Source: an uncultured Kiloniellaceae bacterium (lineage in GTDB: Bacteria; Pseudomonadota; Alphaproteobacteria; Kiloniellales; Kiloniellaceae). From it: a stretch of DNA of 64,000 bases. Location: positions 62,001 through 126,000 of the forward strand of contig CANLSF010000009.1 in NCBI GenBank assembly GCA_947493695.1. Direction: 5' to 3'. This document shows positions 43,148-56,488 of this stretch, in pieces. Each line of letters opens with the position of its first letter. The stretch's first letter is position 1. The notes under the pieces are model-generated. The model did not search any database and was not told the DNA's origin. It saw only the letters and a program-made list of their open reading frames with translations. Made by a program: the position numbers and the translations under genes.

Positions 43148-43630
43148 TTAGCTTTCTGCTGCTTCAGCCTTGGCTGCAGCAACGGTAACGCTGCCGCCGG
43201 CTTTCTCGACTGCAGCAATTGCGGCCTTGGATGCACCTGCAACCGCAATGTTTACTTTGGTCTTCAGTTCGCCAGATGCAAGCAAACGAATGCCATCGCG
43301 CGGATTTGTGACCACACCAGAGGCCTTAAGCGCCTCGGCATTGATCTCCGCTTTCGCGTCGAGCTTGCCCGCGTCAATGGCAGCCTGAAGGCGACCAATG
43401 TTCACGGCAACAAAGTTCTTGCGGAAAATGTTGTTGAAACCGCGCTTCGGAAGGCGACGGTGCAGAGGCATCTGCCCACCTTCGAAACCCTTGATGGCAA
43501 CGCCACTGCGGGCCTTCTGGCCCTTGTGACCTGAACCGGCCGTCTTGCCGGTTCCGGAGCCGATGCCACGGCCAACGCGTTTGGCATCCTTGCGGGCGCC
43601 TGCGTTATCGGACAGCTGATTGAGCTTCAT
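43148..43630 (-). CDS. rplO: 50S ribosomal protein L15
   Basis: 160 residues. The glycine/arginine-rich start [27 protein letters not shown] and the [15 protein letters not shown] block are typical. The C-terminus is a little longer and Ala-rich ([13 protein letters not shown]). It sits between rpmD and secY in the spc operon. Confidence 0.97.
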   Translation of the reverse strand: MKLNQLSDNAGARKDAKRVGRGIGSGTGKTAGSGHKGQKARSGVAIKGFEGGQMPLHRRLPKRGFNNIFRKNFVAVNIGRLQAAIDAGKLDAKAEINAEALKASGVVTNPRDGIRLLASGELKTKVNIAVAGASKAAIAAVEKAGGSVTVAAAKAEAAES

Positions 43631-43668
43631 GTCTCTTTACCCTGCTTCAGTCACGGGAGAAGCGGCGC

Positions 43669-43863
43669 CTAAGCGTCGCTTTCAACCCGTACGAGGTGAC
43701 CGACTTTGTTGATCATGCCGCGCACTGACGGCGTATCTTCGAGCTCACGGCTCCGGTTGATCTTGTTCAAACCGAGTCCGACGAGCGTGGCGCGCTGATC
43801 TTTCGTCCGGCCGATTGGGCTGGCGATCTGCACGACCTTAAGCGTCTTCTTCTTAGCGGCCAT
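43669..43863 (-). CDS. rpmD: 50S ribosomal protein L30
   Basis: 64 residues. Matches L30 throughout ([36 protein letters not shown]). It lies 5 bp after rpsE and 38 bp before rplO. Confidence 0.97.
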   Translation of the reverse strand: MAAKKKTLKVVQIASPIGRTKDQRATLVGLGLNKINRSRELEDTPSVRGMINKVGHLVRVESDA

Positions 43864-43868
43864 CTAAT

Positions 43869-44447
43869 TTACTCCCGTGCCTCGGCAGCACCGGCGGTGC
43901 GGTTGCCGAGAATATCGGAGACCTTCTTGCCACGGCGCTGTGCGACCATGCGCGGGCTTGCACAACGTGACAGAGCTTCAAAAGTGGCTTTGATCATGTT
44001 GTGCGGGTTCGAGGTTCCGACAGACTTCGAAACAACGTCCTGAACGCCCAGGGCTTCGAAGATTGCGCGCATCGGACCACCAGCGATGATACCGGTACCT
44101 GCAGGAGCCGCCCGCAGGACGACACTACCAGCGCCGTAATGGCCCTTGATGTCGTGATGCAGTGTCCGGCCTTCACGCAGGGGCACCCGGATCATCGACT
44201 TCTTGGCCGACTCTGTTGCCTTGCGGATTGCTTCCGGAACTTCACGGGCCTTACCGTGACCATGACCTACGCGGCCACGGCCGTCGCCGACAACAACCAG
44301 CGCGGCAAATCCGAAGCGCCGGCCACCCTTGACGACCTTGGCAACGCGGTTAATACCGACCAGCTTCTCAATGAGCTCCGGCTCGTCGCGGTCGCGCGGC
44401 CGACGGTCATCTCTCTGGGATCGTGATTCTCTTGGGGCTCGTGCCAT
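43869..44447 (-). CDS. rpsE: 30S ribosomal protein S5
   Basis: 192 residues. S5 double-stranded RNA-binding fold: [42 protein letters not shown] and the loop around [20 protein letters not shown]. It helps decoding fidelity. It follows rplR by 12 bp. The N-terminus is arginine/aspartate-rich. Confidence 0.98.
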   Translation of the reverse strand: MARAPRESRSQRDDRRPRDRDEPELIEKLVGINRVAKVVKGGRRFGFAALVVVGDGRGRVGHGHGKAREVPEAIRKATESAKKSMIRVPLREGRTLHHDIKGHYGAGSVVLRAAPAGTGIIAGGPMRAIFEALGVQDVVSKSVGTSNPHNMIKATFEALSRCASPRMVAQRRGKKVSDILGNRTAGAAEARE

Positions 44448-44459
44448 CGATCTGCTTTC

Positions 44460-44822
44460 CTAGAATGCCAGGCCGGCTTCGCGAGCAGCGTCTGCAAGGG
44501 CCTTAACGCGGCCATGGTAGATGTATCCACCACGGTCGAAGACCACTTCCTTGACGCCGGCGGCGACAGCACGCTCAGCAATAAGTTTACCCACCTCGAT
44601 AGCGGCTGCCTTGTCGGCACCCTTCGCCAGCTTTGACTTGAGGGTGTTATCGACCGTCGATGCGGCTGCAAGGGTTACACCCTGCACATCGTCGATAACC
44701 TGGGCGTAAATGTGTTTGCTCGACCGGAAAACCGACAAACGGGGACGGTTGCCGCTTCTGCGCTTGATTTGCGCGCGGACGCGGTTGGTGCGGCGATCGC
44801 GAAGTTGTTTGCTGCTCAGCAT
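44460..44822 (-). CDS. rplR: 50S ribosomal protein L18
   Basis: 120 residues, binds 5S r[24 protein letters not shown] and [24 protein letters not shown] are characteristic. It follows rplF by 4 bp. Confidence 0.98.
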   Translation of the reverse strand: MLSSKQLRDRRTNRVRAQIKRRSGNRPRLSVFRSSKHIYAQVIDDVQGVTLAAASTVDNTLKSKLAKGADKAAAIEVGKLIAERAVAAGVKEVVFDRGGYIYHGRVKALADAAREAGLAF

Positions 44823-44826
44823 AATC

Positions 44827-45360
44827 TTACTTCTTCTTGCCTTCTTTGCGCAGGATCACTTCTTCCGCGTACTTCACGCCCTTGCCTTTGTAAGGCTCTG
44901 GCGGACGGAAGCTGCGAATTTCGGATGCAACCTGCCCGACCTTCTGCTTGTCGGCGCCCGAGATCGTAATCGCGGTTGGCTTGGAGCAGGTGATCGAGAT
45001 CCCCTCGGGGATCGCGAAGTTGATGTCATGGCTGTAACCGAGCTGCAGGTTCAGGCTTTTGCCCTGGACTGCGGCACGATAGCCGACGCCGTTGATCTCA
45101 AGTTCCCGGGTAAAACCATCAGACACACCCGTGACCATGTTCTGGACCCGCGAACGCGCGGTGCCCCACATGGCGCGAGCCTGCTTGGACTTGTTTACCG
45201 GCGTGACCGTGACTTTACCGTCCGCGAATTCAATCGCGACGTCATCGGTTGCCTCGAACTCGAGCTGACCCAGCTTGCCTTTCGCCGAGACCAAACGGCC
45301 CTTGACCGCGATCTCGACGCCGCTGGGCACCTCTACAGGATTTTTGCCTACGCGCGACAT
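44827..45360 (-). CDS. rplF: 50S ribosomal protein L6
   Basis: 177 residues. [16 protein letters not shown] at the start and [24 protein letters not shown] at the end are diagnostic. It sits near the GTPase-associated centre. Confidence 0.98.
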   Translation of the reverse strand: MSRVGKNPVEVPSGVEIAVKGRLVSAKGKLGQLEFEATDDVAIEFADGKVTVTPVNKSKQARAMWGTARSRVQNMVTGVSDGFTRELEINGVGYRAAVQGKSLNLQLGYSHDINFAIPEGISITCSKPTAITISGADKQKVGQVASEIRSFRPPEPYKGKGVKYAEEVILRKEGKKK

Positions 45361-45372
45361 TGACCCAATTCC

Positions 45373-45771
45373 TTAAAATACTCGGCAGAGAACTTCGCCG
45401 CCAACATTAGCAGCGCGTGCCTCCTGATCCGACATCACACCACGTGGCGTCGACAGGATGGTAATCCCCAAACCGTTGTAATAACGCGGTAACTCTTTGA
45501 TCTTAGAGTACACGCGACGACCAGGTGTCGAAACCCGTGCGATCTCGTTGATCACCGGCTGGCCTTCGTTGTACTTCAGCTCGATCTCAAGCTCGCTGAT
45601 ACCCGCAGACTGTTCCTGAGTACGGAAGTCGCGGATAAAACCTTCGCGCTTTAACACATCAAGCACGTTCGAACGCAGGCGGGAAGCCGGCGCCGTTACT
45701 TTTGACTTACCAACACGCTGTCCGTTCCGGATGCGGGTTAGCATATCCCCAAGAGGATCGCTCATCGCCAT
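45373..45771 (-). CDS. rpsH: 30S ribosomal protein S8
   Basis: 132 residues from the ATG at 45771 ([17 protein letters not shown]); a second in-frame ATG two codons on is possible. The C-terminal [22 protein letters not shown] is typical. In E. coli S8 represses the spc operon by binding its mRNA at the rplE start; here the same control is possible but no matching RNA fold was sought. Confidence 0.96.
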   Translation of the reverse strand: MAMSDPLGDMLTRIRNGQRVGKSKVTAPASRLRSNVLDVLKREGFIRDFRTQEQSAGISELEIELKYNEGQPVINEIARVSTPGRRVYSKIKELPRYYNGLGITILSTPRGVMSDQEARAANVGGEVLCRVF

Positions 45772-45787
45772 CGCGCGGACCCTTTCT

Positions 45788-46093
45788 CTACCAGCTCGAC
45801 TTGACCATGCCAGGGATCTGGCCGATCGATGCGAGGTCACGCAATGCAATACGCGACAGCTTAAATTTCCGATAGACGCCACGGGGACGTCCGCTCAGTT
45901 CGCAACGATTGCGAATACGAATTTTTGACCCATCTCTTGGCAGTTCAGCCAGTTTGAGATGTGCCAGGAAGCGCTCCTCCGGAGAGAGAGACCGGTCGTT
46001 CGCGACAGCTTTGAGAGCCGCACGTTTTGACGCCTGCTGGGCGACAACCTTCCGACGCTTCTGGTTCTTTTTGATGGCGCTAACTTTAGCCAT
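45788..46093 (-). CDS. rpsN: 30S ribosomal protein S14 (zinc-independent long form)
   Basis: 101 residues, the long form without the CxxC zinc ribbon. [21 protein letters not shown] is the family motif. It lies 16 bp before rpsH. Confidence 0.97.
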   Translation of the reverse strand: MAKVSAIKKNQKRRKVVAQQASKRAALKAVANDRSLSPEERFLAHLKLAELPRDGSKIRIRNRCELSGRPRGVYRKFKLSRIALRDLASIGQIPGMVKSSW

Positions 46094-46114
46094 TCTATTC
46101 GATCCCTTCTGCCG

Positions 46115-46660
46115 CTATTTCTGGAACGGCATATCAAAGCCGGCGAGGAGAGCCTTAGCTTCCTCATTCGTCTTCGCTGTGGTGCAGATCACGATGTCCA
46201 TGCCCCGGATCTCGTCGACATTGTCGTAGTCGATCTCGGGAAAGACGATCTGTTCTTTCAAGCCCATGGCATAGTTGCCTCGGCCATCGAAACTCTTGTC
46301 GGACACGCCGCGGAAGTCGCGAACGCGCGGCAGAGCCACGGTCACCAGGCGATCCAGAAACTCGTACATCCGGTCCTTCCGCAAGGTCACCTTGCAGCCG
46401 AGCGGCATACCTTCACGCAGTTTGAAACCTGCGATCGATGTCTTTGCCTTCGTGATCACCGGCTTCTGACCGGCAATAAGGCCCATCTCGTTAGCGGCGG
46501 CAGCGACCTTCTTCTGGTCCTGTACGGCACCGGCTACGCCGATGTTCAGCACGATCTTTTCGAGCTTAGGCGCTGACATCTCGTTTTTATAACCAAACTG
46601 CTTCACCAGATCGGCTTTAACAGTCTTTTCGTAGTGCTCTTTGAAGCGCGGCTTCGTCAT
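46115..46660 (-). CDS. rplE: 50S ribosomal protein L5
   Basis: 181 residues, 5S rRNA binding. [41 protein letters not shown] and [21 protein letters not shown] are diagnostic. Confidence 0.98.
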   Translation of the reverse strand: MTKPRFKEHYEKTVKADLVKQFGYKNEMSAPKLEKIVLNIGVAGAVQDQKKVAAAANEMGLIAGQKPVITKAKTSIAGFKLREGMPLGCKVTLRKDRMYEFLDRLVTVALPRVRDFRGVSDKSFDGRGNYAMGLKEQIVFPEIDYDNVDEIRGMDIVICTTAKTNEEAKALLAGFDMPFQK

Positions 46661-46674
46661 GGTCCTGCCTCGCC

Positions 46675-46998
46675 TTAGATATCTATGACTTCGCCGGAGC
46701 GCTTGGAAACACGCACCTTGCGACCGCCCTCTTCCATCCGGAACCCGACGCGCGTTGGCTGGTCGGACTTTGGATCGATGTGGGCAACGTTCGAAATATG
46801 GAGGGGAGCCTCTTGCTCGACGATCCCGCCCGGTGTGGAGGCTGTTGGGCGCGTATGACGCTTCACAATGTTGACGCCCTGAACGACCACGCGGTCGTCC
46901 TCGCGCACAACACGAAGCACTTCGCCCTTCTTGCCTTTGTCGCGACCGGTGATAACCGTCACCTTGTCGCCTTTTTTGATCTTAAACTTCTTGCTCAT
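46675..46998 (-). CDS. rplX: 50S ribosomal protein L24
   Basis: 107 residues with the KOW motif ([20 protein letters not shown]). The ATG at 46998 is chosen because its first base is the last base of the rplN stop; a GTG one codon earlier is possible. L24 starts 23S rRNA assembly. Confidence 0.96.
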   Translation of the reverse strand: MSKKFKIKKGDKVTVITGRDKGKKGEVLRVVREDDRVVVQGVNIVKRHTRPTASTPGGIVEQEAPLHISNVAHIDPKSDQPTRVGFRMEEGGRKVRVSKRSGEVIDI

Positions 46999-47366
46999 CA
47001 CAGCACCTCAGGCGCCAGAGAAATGATCTTCATGTACTGGCGTGCACGCAGTTCGCGGGTGACCGGACCGAAGATACGGGTACCGATCGGCTCGCCCTGC
47101 TTGTTGATCAAGACTGCAGCGTTGTTGTCGAACCGGATGGAGCTGCCATCCGGACGACGGATTTCCTTTGCGGTGCGCACGATAACAGCACGATGCACAT
47201 CGCCCTTTTTCACACGTCCGCGCGGAATTGCTTCCTTGACCGACACCACGATAACATCGCCGACACCCGCGGTTTTCCGCTTCGATCCGCCAAGCACCTT
47301 GATGCACTGGACTCGACGGGCGCCGGAATTATCGGCCACGTCGAGTTGGGATTGCATTTGAATCAT
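46998..47366 (-). CDS. rplN: 50S ribosomal protein L14
   Basis: 122 residues. [41 protein letters not shown] and [24 protein letters not shown] are diagnostic. It begins the rplN-rplX-rplE part of the spc operon. Confidence 0.98.
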   Translation of the reverse strand: MIQMQSQLDVADNSGARRVQCIKVLGGSKRKTAGVGDVIVVSVKEAIPRGRVKKGDVHRAVIVRTAKEIRRPDGSSIRFDNNAAVLINKQGEPIGTRIFGPVTRELRARQYMKIISLAPEVL

Positions 47367-47375
47367 AGCGAGCCC

Positions 47376-47627
47376 CTAACCTTCAGCGCTGGCAGCTGTC
47401 TCGTCGAAAACTTCCCAGCTCTTGGTCTTGGAAATCGGACGGCACTCACGGATTCGAACAGTCTCACCGGATTTGACCGAATTGGTCTCGTCATGAGCGT
47501 GATACCGTTTCGAACGCTTAATAAACTTCTTGTAGATGGGGTGCATGACGCGCCGCTCGACCAAGACGGTAACCGTCTTATCGGTCTTGTCACTAACCAC
47601 CACACCCTGCAACACACGACGCGGCAT
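47376..47627 (-). CDS. rpsQ: 30S ribosomal protein S17
   Basis: 83 residues from the ATG at 47627 ([19 protein letters not shown]). The OB-fold core and the [22 protein letters not shown] block are typical. Confidence 0.97.
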   Translation of the reverse strand: MPRRVLQGVVVSDKTDKTVTVLVERRVMHPIYKKFIKRSKRYHAHDETNSVKSGETVRIRECRPISKTKSWEVFDETAASAEG

Positions 47628-47637
47628 TGATACTCTC

Positions 47638-47832
47638 CTAAGAAACGGCCTGCATTTGATGCAGGATGGTTTTAATGCGCGCGATGTCACGGCGAACCTG
47701 TCGTGCGCGCGTCGTATTTTCGAGCTGGCCACTGGCCTTCTGGAACCGAAGATTAAACTGCTCTTTGTGCAGTCCCATCAGCTCGTCTTTCAACTCGTCC
47801 TGGGTCTTAACCCTTAGATCACTCGCTTTCAT
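47638..47832 (-). CDS. rpmC: 50S ribosomal protein L29
   Basis: 64 residues. [20 protein letters not shown] and [15 protein letters not shown] are the family features of this small helical protein at the tunnel exit. It starts 3 bp after rplP. Confidence 0.97.
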   Translation of the reverse strand: MKASDLRVKTQDELKDELMGLHKEQFNLRFQKASGQLENTTRARQVRRDIARIKTILHQMQAVS

Positions 47833-47835
47833 GAT

Positions 47836-48255
47836 TTAACCCTCCTCGCCGACACGGGCGATGAACTTGGTTTGCACAGGAAGCTTGGCCGAAGCCAGCT
47901 TGAATGCTTCACGAGCGAGCTCCATGGGAACGCCATCGAGTTCAAACATGATACGACCGGGTTTCACCCGAGCCGCCCACCACTCCGGATTACCCTTACC
48001 CTTACCCTGACGGACTTCGGCAGGCTTGCTCGAAACCGGCACGTCCGGGAAGACGCGGATCCAAAGTTTACCGACACGTTTCATGTGACGGGTAATCGTC
48101 CGACGAGCCGCTTCGATCTGGCGTGCGGAAACACGACCAGGCGTCATCGCCTTCATTCCATAGGCGCCGAAGTTAAGGGCGGTGCCCCCCTTCGCCTTAC
48201 CATGGATCCGGCCCTTATGGGCTTTGCGGAATTTTGTCCGCTTTGGTTGCAACAT
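47836..48255 (-). CDS. rplP: 50S ribosomal protein L16
   Basis: 139 residues. [39 protein letters not shown] and [22 protein letters not shown] are diagnostic. It binds near the A-site. Confidence 0.98.
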   Translation of the reverse strand: MLQPKRTKFRKAHKGRIHGKAKGGTALNFGAYGMKAMTPGRVSARQIEAARRTITRHMKRVGKLWIRVFPDVPVSSKPAEVRQGKGKGNPEWWAARVKPGRIMFELDGVPMELAREAFKLASAKLPVQTKFIARVGEEG

Positions 48256-48282
48256 TGCTCTATTTCCTCAAGCCTGACTGCT

Positions 48283-48960
48283 TTAACGCGCAGCCTGCAA
48301 ATCCTGAGACCGCTTGTCTTGCGCCATCGGGTCGTGGGCCAGGACTTCTCCCTTGAATACCCAGACCTTCACGCCGCAAGCGCCGTAGGTCGTCTGTGCT
48401 GTCGCTTCGCCGTAATCGATATCGGCGCGGAGCGTGTGCAAAGGCACACGGCCTTCGCGGTACCACTCGGTCCGAGCAATTTCAGCTCCACCCAGCCGGC
48501 CGGCGCAGTTGATCCGGATGCCACCGGCGCCGAGGCGCATGGCGGACTGAACCGAACGCTTCATCGCCCGGCGGAAAGCCACACGGCGCTCCAGCTGATT
48601 GGCGATGTTCTCTGCAACCAGCTTGGCATCGATCTCGGGCTTGCGAACCTCAACGATGTTCAGATGAACTTCGCTGCTGGTGCGCTGCTGAAGAGCGGAA
48701 CGAAGCTTCTCGATGTCCGCACCCTTCTTACCGATCACAACACCGGGACGTGCCGTGTAAATCGTCACGCGTGCTTTCTTCGCAGGACGCTCAATCACGA
48801 TCCGCGAGATACCAGCCTGATGCAGACGCTTACGCAGGAACTTGCGAAGCTCGAGATCTTCGAGCAGCAGGTCCGAGTAATTGCCGTCTGCGAACCAGCG
48901 GGAATCCCAGGTCCGGTTGATACCGACGCGAAAGCCGATTGGATTAATTTTATGACCCAT
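48283..48960 (-). CDS. rpsC: 30S ribosomal protein S3
   Basis: 225 residues. N-terminal [20 protein letters not shown], the KH domain around [19 protein letters not shown] and the C-terminal [17 protein letters not shown] are intact. It begins on the last base of the rplV stop. Confidence 0.98.
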   Translation of the reverse strand: MGHKINPIGFRVGINRTWDSRWFADGNYSDLLLEDLELRKFLRKRLHQAGISRIVIERPAKKARVTIYTARPGVVIGKKGADIEKLRSALQQRTSSEVHLNIVEVRKPEIDAKLVAENIANQLERRVAFRRAMKRSVQSAMRLGAGGIRINCAGRLGGAEIARTEWYREGRVPLHTLRADIDYGEATAQTTYGACGVKVWVFKGEVLAHDPMAQDKRSQDLQAAR

Positions 48961-49340
48961 TACGCGGTCTCCTCACGCTCACGGACAACCACTGTCAGGC
49001 GGCTCCACGGCTTTACAATCCGCCCCACACGGCCACGGGCCCGAGCCCGGAAGCGCTTCATGGTGAAGCTCTTACCAACCGAAGCTTCCGCCACATAAAG
49101 ACGGTCGACGTCGAGCTGGTGGTTGTTCTCCGCGTTGGCAATCGCCGACTGCAGGACCTTTTTCACCTCACCGGCAATCCGCCGCTTGGAGAAGCTCAGC
49201 TCCGCCAGAGCGCTTTCAGCCGTCTTGCCGCGAATGCTCGCCGCAACCAGGTTCAGCTTCTGAGAGCTGGTCCGCATGTTCAATGCAATGGCCTTGGCTT
49301 CGTTCTCAGCCAGTGCGCGCGGGGTTTTCGACTTACTCAT
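48960..49340 (-). CDS. rplV: 50S ribosomal protein L22
   Basis: 126 residues. The tunnel-lining loop and the helix [26 protein letters not shown] are visible; the macrolide-related hairpin end [19 protein letters not shown] looks normal. Confidence 0.98.
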   Translation of the reverse strand: MSKSKTPRALAENEAKAIALNMRTSSQKLNLVAASIRGKTAESALAELSFSKRRIAGEVKKVLQSAIANAENNHQLDVDRLYVAEASVGKSFTMKRFRARARGRVGRIVKPWSRLTVVVREREETA

Positions 49341-49345
49341 CGTCC

Positions 49346-49624
49346 TTAGCCCCTCTTGGATTTCTTATCCGCGGCGTGACCGTAATAGGTCCGCGTTGGA
49401 GAGAATTCGCCGAACTTGTGACCGACCATATTTTCGGTCACCAGAACCGGCAGGAACTTCTGGCCGTTGTAAACGCCGAAGGTCAAGCCGACAAACTGCG
49501 GCATGATCGTCGAGCGGCGCGACCAGGTCTTAATGATTTCGTTGCGTCCGGAACCTCTGACTGTATCTGCCTTCTTAAGCAGATAACCATCGACGAACGG
49601 ACCTTTCCATACGGAGCGAGCCAT
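49346..49624 (-). CDS. rpsS: 30S ribosomal protein S19
   Basis: 92 residues. [40 protein letters not shown] and [19 protein letters not shown] are diagnostic. Confidence 0.98.
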   Translation of the reverse strand: MARSVWKGPFVDGYLLKKADTVRGSGRNEIIKTWSRRSTIMPQFVGLTFGVYNGQKFLPVLVTENMVGHKFGEFSPTRTYYGHAADKKSKRG

Positions 49625-49636
49625 GGCGGCCTTCCC

Positions 49637-50467
49637 CTAGCGTTTCTTGTGACGGCGGCGCACGATGAGGCCGTCCGTCTTCTTGTTACGGCGCGTCTTT
49701 GCGCCCTTCGTCGGCTTACCCCAAGGAGTCACCGGATGGCGACCGCCGGAGGTGCGGCCTTCGCCGCCGCCGTGCGGATGGTCAATCGGGTTCATGGCAA
49801 CACCACGGACCGATGGGCGTTTGCCCATCCAGCGCTTGCGGCCGGCCTTACCCAATTTCTGGTTCGACTCATCGGGGTTCGATACGGCACCGATAGTCGC
49901 CATGCAGTCGGCCCGGACCATGCGGACTTCGCCCGATCCAAGACGCAGCAGAGCGTAACCGGCATCGCGGCCCACGATCTGAACATAAGTTCCAGCCGAA
50001 CGGGCGATCTGGCCGCCCTTGTGTGGCTTCATCTCGACGTTGTGCACAATCGTGCCGACCGGGATCGACGCAAGCGGCATAGCATTGCCAGGCTTGATGT
50101 CGGCTTTCTCGGCCGCGATGACCTTGTCGCCTACGGCCAGACGCTGCGGCGCCAGGATGTAAGAGAGTTCGCCATCGGCATATTCGATCAACGCGATGAA
50201 GGCGGTCCGGTTCGGATCGTATTCGATCCGCTGGACCGTCGCCGCGACGTCGAACTTGCGACGCTTGAAATCGACGAGACGATAATTGCGTTTGTGACCG
50301 CCACCCTGCCGGCGAGCCGTAACCCGGCCGGTATTGTTGCGTCCACCGGTCTTGGTCAGGCCTTCGGTCAGCTTCTTGACCGGCTTGCCTTTCCAAAGAC
50401 CCGAACGATCGATCAACACCAGATTACGGCGTGACGGCGTCGTTGGACTGTAAGTTTTTAGCGCCAT
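49637..50467 (-). CDS. rplB: 50S ribosomal protein L2
   Basis: 276 residues. [41 protein letters not shown], and the peptidyl-transferase-related [22 protein letters not shown] (with the conserved His) are all present. Confidence 0.98.
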   Translation of the reverse strand: MALKTYSPTTPSRRNLVLIDRSGLWKGKPVKKLTEGLTKTGGRNNTGRVTARRQGGGHKRNYRLVDFKRRKFDVAATVQRIEYDPNRTAFIALIEYADGELSYILAPQRLAVGDKVIAAEKADIKPGNAMPLASIPVGTIVHNVEMKPHKGGQIARSAGTYVQIVGRDAGYALLRLGSGEVRMVRADCMATIGAVSNPDESNQKLGKAGRKRWMGKRPSVRGVAMNPIDHPHGGGEGRTSGGRHPVTPWGKPTKGAKTRRNKKTDGLIVRRRHKKR

Positions 50468-50471
50468 TGGT

Positions 50472-50804
50472 TCAGATTCCCGTGGTCACGTCGATGCTGT
50501 GACCCTCTTCTAACGTGACGTATGCTTTTTTGACTTCAACGCGACGGCCCGGACGACCCTTGAACCGCTTTGTCTTGCCGGCCTGGCGAAGGGTGTTAAC
50601 CGCCTTCACCTTGACATCGAACAGACCTTCGACCGCCAGAGCGATCTCCGGCTTCGTCGCATCCATGGCCACCTTGAAGGCAACCTGGTTGTGCTCTGAA
50701 CCCAATGTCGACTTTTCCGTTACGACCGGCTGACGAATAACTTCGTACATCCGCTCCTTGGAAATCGTCACCGGCGGCTTGTTGCGTGCGCGCCCCTTAC
50801 TCAT
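50472..50804 (-). CDS. rplW: 50S ribosomal protein L23
   Basis: 110 residues. [23 protein letters not shown] and [15 protein letters not shown] are typical. The N-terminus carries about 18 extra basic residues ([18 protein letters not shown]). L23 docks SRP and trigger factor at the exit tunnel. Overlaps rplD by 4 bp. Confidence 0.96.
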   Translation of the reverse strand: MSKGRARNKPPVTISKERMYEVIRQPVVTEKSTLGSEHNQVAFKVAMDATKPEIALAVEGLFDVKVKAVNTLRQAGKTKRFKGRPGRRVEVKKAYVTLEEGHSIDVTTGI

Positions 50805-51427
50805 TTTAGTCGCGCCTCCAGCGCTTCTACAGCATCTTTGGTCAACACCAGAGTGTCGCGCCGCAGAATGTCGTAAACGTTGGCACCCTGCTGCGGCAGA
50901 ACGTCGACACCAGGAATGTTGCGGGCTGCACGGGCAAAGCCCTCATTCACAGCCGCGCCGTCAATTACCAGCACCGAGCTCCATCCCAGCGATCCGAAAG
51001 TCTTCGACAGCGCCGAAGTTTTCGCATCCTTGACGTCCGCACTTTCGAGGACGATCAACTTGCCGTCCGCAACCTTGGACGACAGCGCCGTCTTCAGAGC
51101 CAGCTTCCGGACCTTCTTGGGAAGATCGAGATTGTGGTCCCGAACGACCGGACCATGGACAACGCCACCGCCACGGAAGATGGGAGCACGGATGCTGCCG
51201 TGACGGGCACCGCCACCACCTTTTTGCTTGGTGATCTTCCGGGTCGAACCGGAAACTTCGCTACGCCCCTTGACCTTGTGGTTACCGGCGCGCCGCTTCG
51301 CGAGCTGCCAGTTGACCATGCGGCCCAGGATGTCCGCCCGGACGGGAAGTCCGAAGATCGAGTCATTTAGCTCAATCTCGCCGGCGGCCTTATTTTCGAG
51401 GGTCGTGACCGAACACTTCATGGTCAT
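50801..51427 (-). CDS. rplD: 50S ribosomal protein L4
   Basis: 208 residues. The tunnel loop [32 protein letters not shown] and the end [20 protein letters not shown] are diagnostic. In E. coli L4 autoregulates the S10 operon; I did not find the corresponding leader. Overlaps rplC by 4 bp. Confidence 0.97.
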   Translation of the reverse strand: MTMKCSVTTLENKAAGEIELNDSIFGLPVRADILGRMVNWQLAKRRAGNHKVKGRSEVSGSTRKITKQKGGGGARHGSIRAPIFRGGGVVHGPVVRDHNLDLPKKVRKLALKTALSSKVADGKLIVLESADVKDAKTSALSKTFGSLGWSSVLVIDGAAVNEGFARAARNIPGVDVLPQQGANVYDILRRDTLVLTKDAVEALEARLK

Positions 51428-52203
51428 TGATCCTTATTTTCGCTAGCGGCATCAGATGCCTCTACCGGTGCTGCTTCTGCTTCAGCCGGAGCTTCTTCAG
51501 GAGCCTCGGCAGGTGCGTCTTCAACAGCAGCCGCAACGACACCAGCGGGGAAAGGCACATCCTTAGGAAGAGCGCGCTTTACCGCATCGATGATCCGAAC
51601 CCAACCGCCTTCGGCACCCGGAACAGCACCCTTTACCAGGATGAGGCCCCGATCCTCGTCAGTGGAAACGATCTTGAGGTTCTGCGTCGTCACCCGGACA
51701 TCACCCATGTGACCGGCCATCTTCTTACCCTTGAAGACTTTACCCGGATCCTGGCTGTTACCGGTTGAACCGTGACTACGGTGCGACACCGAAACACCAT
51801 GGGTAGCCCGCAGGCCGCCGAAGTTATGGCGTTTCATGGCACCGGCAAAACCCTTACCGATTGAGGTTCCGGTCACGTCGACGAACTGGCCAGCCACAAA
51901 GTGATTAACCGATAGCTCCTGGCCAACTTCCAGAAGCGCGTCGTCGGAAACCCGGAATTCGCCCAGCTTCCGCTTTGGCTCAACTTTGGCTTTTGCGTAA
52001 TGGCCCCGCATCGGCTTGGTCACGCGTTTGACCTTTGCCTTTCCGTTGCCCAACTGAACGGCTGCATAGCCATCCGACTCTTTCGTGCGCACTGCAACGA
52101 CCTGACACTTGTCAACCTTAAGAACGGTGACAGGAACGTGTTGACCTTCATCGGTGAACACGCGCGTCATGCCAAGCTTCTGCGCAATCATACCCGTGCG
52201 CAT
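51424..52203 (-). CDS. rplC: 50S ribosomal protein L3 with acidic C-terminal extension
   Basis: 259 residues, longer than the ~210 of E. coli L3. The core is normal ([53 protein letters not shown]). From about residue 220 a ~40-residue tail rich in Ala, Glu and Pro follows ([20 protein letters not shown]...), not part of the conserved fold. Confidence 0.96.
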   Translation of the reverse strand: MRTGMIAQKLGMTRVFTDEGQHVPVTVLKVDKCQVVAVRTKESDGYAAVQLGNGKAKVKRVTKPMRGHYAKAKVEPKRKLGEFRVSDDALLEVGQELSVNHFVAGQFVDVTGTSIGKGFAGAMKRHNFGGLRATHGVSVSHRSHGSTGNSQDPGKVFKGKKMAGHMGDVRVTTQNLKIVSTDEDRGLILVKGAVPGAEGGWVRIIDAVKRALPKDVPFPAGVVAAAVEDAPAEAPEEAPAEAEAAPVEASDAASENKDQ

Positions 52204-52208
52204 ATCCC

Positions 52209-52523
52209 CTAGCCTTTCAGCTTGATCTCGACGTCTACACCAGCAGCCAGGTCGAGCTTCATCAGAGCATCAACGGTCTGCGGTGTAGGGTCGACAATGT
52301 CCAGAAGACGCTTGTGAGTCCGGATTTCGAACTGCTCGCGGCTCTTCTTGTCGATGTGAGGGCCACGGAGAACCGTGAACTTCTCAATGCGGGTCGGCAG
52401 TGGGATCGGGCCGCGTACCTGTGCGCCCGTCCGCTTGGCTGTACCGACGATCTCGGCGGTCGACGTGTCGAGCACCCGATGATCGAAGGCTTTAAGCCGT
52501 ATCCTAATATTCTGGCTGTCCAT
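52209..52523 (-). CDS. rpsJ: 30S ribosomal protein S10
   Basis: 104 residues. [40 protein letters not shown] and [19 protein letters not shown] are diagnostic; S10 is also the NusE transcription factor. It starts the S10 operon, 143 bp after tuf. Confidence 0.98.
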   Translation of the reverse strand: MDSQNIRIRLKAFDHRVLDTSTAEIVGTAKRTGAQVRGPIPLPTRIEKFTVLRGPHIDKKSREQFEIRTHKRLLDIVDPTPQTVDALMKLDLAAGVDVEIKLKG

Positions 52524-52625
52524 TTTCAGCCCCTATTGGCTGCCGGTGATCAGGATCGTTTCGGGCTCATCGAGCCACGCACCTAATACCGGCGCCCCTT
52601 TCGCGTGCTAATAACAGTTTGAACC

Positions 52626-52662
52626 CGGCCGGTATCCGGCCGCGAGTTACTCTTGGTAACTC
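52626..52662. repeat. Two tandem hairpins between tuf and rpsJ
   Basis: CGGCCGG-TAT-CCGGCCG (52626-52642) and GAGTTAC-TCTTG-GTAACTC (52644-52662) are both perfect 7-bp stems, starting 4 bp after the tuf stop on the minus strand. Neither is followed by a T-run, so they look more like 3'-end processing or attenuation structures than full terminators. Confidence 0.6.
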
Positions 52663-52666
52663 TGGA

Positions 52667-53857
<1,191 letters not shown>

Positions 53858-53905
53858 CTTCTCTATTCTCCGTCCATAGGATGATCAAAACCACGCTTGC
53901 GCGGG

Positions 53906-55981
53906 TTAGGCCATCTTGGCGACCACTTCATCTGCGACTGCCTGCGGCACCCGCTCATAGTGGTCAAAATGCATGGTGTATTGTGCCCGGCCCTGGCTCA
54001 TGGAGCGCAGGTTATTAACGTAACCGAACATGTTCGCAAGGGGGACCATCGCGTTGATCACCTGTGCGTTGCCGCGGTTGTCCATTCCGGACACGTTGCC
54101 GCGACGGCTGTTAAGATCGCCGATAATATCGCCCATGTACTCTTCAGGCGTTACGACTTCGACCTTCATGACCGGCTCAAGAAGAGCAGGTCCGGCCTTC
54201 TGCACGCCCTCACGGAAGGCGGCGCGGGCCGCAATTTCAAATGCCAGAACCGAGGAGTCGACATCATGGCTGGCGCCATCGGTCAGCGTGACCTTGAAGT
54301 CGATTACCGGGAACCCGGCCATCACGCCCGTTGCCTGGGCGGAAATCAGACCTTTTTCAACACCCGGGATGAATTCCTTCGGAACCGCACCACCGGAAAT
54401 CGAATTGTCGAAAGAATAACCTTCGCCCGGCTCCACAGGCTCGAACGTCAGCTTGATACGTGCAAACTGCCCCGAACCACCGGACTGTTTCTTATGGGTG
54501 TAATCGACCTCGGCAGCCCGCGAGATGGTCTCACGATAAGCAACCTGCGGCGCACCCACGTTTGCATCAACCTTAAACTCACGCTTCATACGATCGACAA
54601 TGATGTCGAGATGAAGTTCGCCCATCCCCTTGATCACGGTCTGGCCGCTCTCAATGTCGGTCGAAACCCGGAAAGATGGATCTTCCTGCGCCAGACGGCC
54701 CAGTGCGACACCCATTTTTTCCTGGTCAGCCTTGGTCTTAGGCTCAACAGCAACCTCGATAACCGGATCCGGGAACTCCATACGCTCCAGAATGATCGGC
54801 TTCACAGGATCACAGAGAGTCTCACCCGTCGTGGTGCTTTTCAGACCGGCGATCGCGACAATGTCGCCTGCACGGGCTTCCTTGATATCTTCGCGGTGAT
54901 TGGAATGCATCTGGAGCATCCGGCCGACACGCTCACGATTTCCCTTAACCGAATTCAGGATCTGGGTACCGGTCGAAAACACGCCCGAGTAGACACGCAC
55001 GAAGGTCAGCGAGCCAACAAAGGGATCGGTCATGATCTTGAACGCCAGGGCCGAAGCAGGCTCATCATCAGATGTCTTACGGACCAGCTCTTCTTCGGTG
55101 TCGGGCTTAACGCCAGTCACAGAGTCCACGTCGATCGGAGACGGAAGGAAGTCAACCACAGCATCGAGAAGCGGCTGAACACCCTTGTTCTTGAAGGCCG
55201 TTCCGCAAAGAACAGGGACAAAGGCAGCACCACAGGCACCCTTACGGATACAACGCTTCAGTGTCTCGATATCCGGCTCGTTGCCTTCCAGATAGGCTTC
55301 CATCGCGCCATCGTCCTGCTCAACGGCAAGATCCAGCAGCTGCTCGCGGTATTCCGCGGCCTTGTCGGCGAGATCGGCTGGAATGTCTTCTTCGACGTAT
55401 TCCGCACCCATGGTCTCGTCTTTCCAGACGATCGCCTTCATCTTGATCAGATCGACCACGCCCAGGAAATCGCTCTCGGAGCCAATCGGCAGCTGAAGCA
55501 CCAGCGGCGTCGCGCCAAGGCGATCAACAATCATGTCCACGCAACGGTAAAAATCAGCACCGATACGGTCCATTTTGTTTACGAAGCAAATCCGCGGCAC
55601 GTTGTACTTGTCAGCCTGACGCCAAACCGTCTCGGACTGAGGCTCAACACCGGCAACCGAGTCGAAAACCGCAACAGCACCATCGAGAACCCGAAGCGAA
55701 CGCTCAACTTCAATCGTGAAGTCAACGTGGCCCGGGGTATCAATGATGTTGATCCGGTGATCGTTCCAGAAGCAGGTCGTCGCCGCAGAGGTAATGGTGA
55801 TACCCCGCTCTTGCTCCTGCTCCATCCAATCCATGGTGGCGTTACCATCATGAACTTCACCGATCTTGTGGGAAACACCGGTGTAATAAAGTACGCGCTC
55901 AGTTGTGGTCGTCTTACCGGCATCAATGTGAGCCATGATGCCGATGTTGCGGTACATTTCGAGCGGAGTGGTGCGAGACAT
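53906..55981 (-). CDS. fusA: Elongation factor G
   Basis: 691 residues. GTPase motifs [41 protein letters not shown] and NKMDRIGAD are intact and domain IV tip region is present. Catalyses translocation. It lies between rpsG and tuf in the str operon. A 1049-codon plus-strand frame across fusA/rpsG/rpsL is an antisense shadow. Confidence 0.99.
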   Translation of the reverse strand: MSRTTPLEMYRNIGIMAHIDAGKTTTTERVLYYTGVSHKIGEVHDGNATMDWMEQEQERGITITSAATTCFWNDHRINIIDTPGHVDFTIEVERSLRVLDGAVAVFDSVAGVEPQSETVWRQADKYNVPRICFVNKMDRIGADFYRCVDMIVDRLGATPLVLQLPIGSESDFLGVVDLIKMKAIVWKDETMGAEYVEEDIPADLADKAAEYREQLLDLAVEQDDGAMEAYLEGNEPDIETLKRCIRKGACGAAFVPVLCGTAFKNKGVQPLLDAVVDFLPSPIDVDSVTGVKPDTEEELVRKTSDDEPASALAFKIMTDPFVGSLTFVRVYSGVFSTGTQILNSVKGNRERVGRMLQMHSNHREDIKEARAGDIVAIAGLKSTTTGETLCDPVKPIILERMEFPDPVIEVAVEPKTKADQEKMGVALGRLAQEDPSFRVSTDIESGQTVIKGMGELHLDIIVDRMKREFKVDANVGAPQVAYRETISRAAEVDYTHKKQSGGSGQFARIKLTFEPVEPGEGYSFDNSISGGAVPKEFIPGVEKGLISAQATGVMAGFPVIDFKVTLTDGASHDVDSSVLAFEIAARAAFREGVQKAGPALLEPVMKVEVVTPEEYMGDIIGDLNSRRGNVSGMDNRGNAQVINAMVPLANMFGYVNNLRSMSQGRAQYTMHFDHYERVPQAVADEVVAKMA

Positions 55982-56002
55982 GACGCGGGCTCTCTTGCTT
56001 CG

Positions 56003-56488
<486 letters not shown>

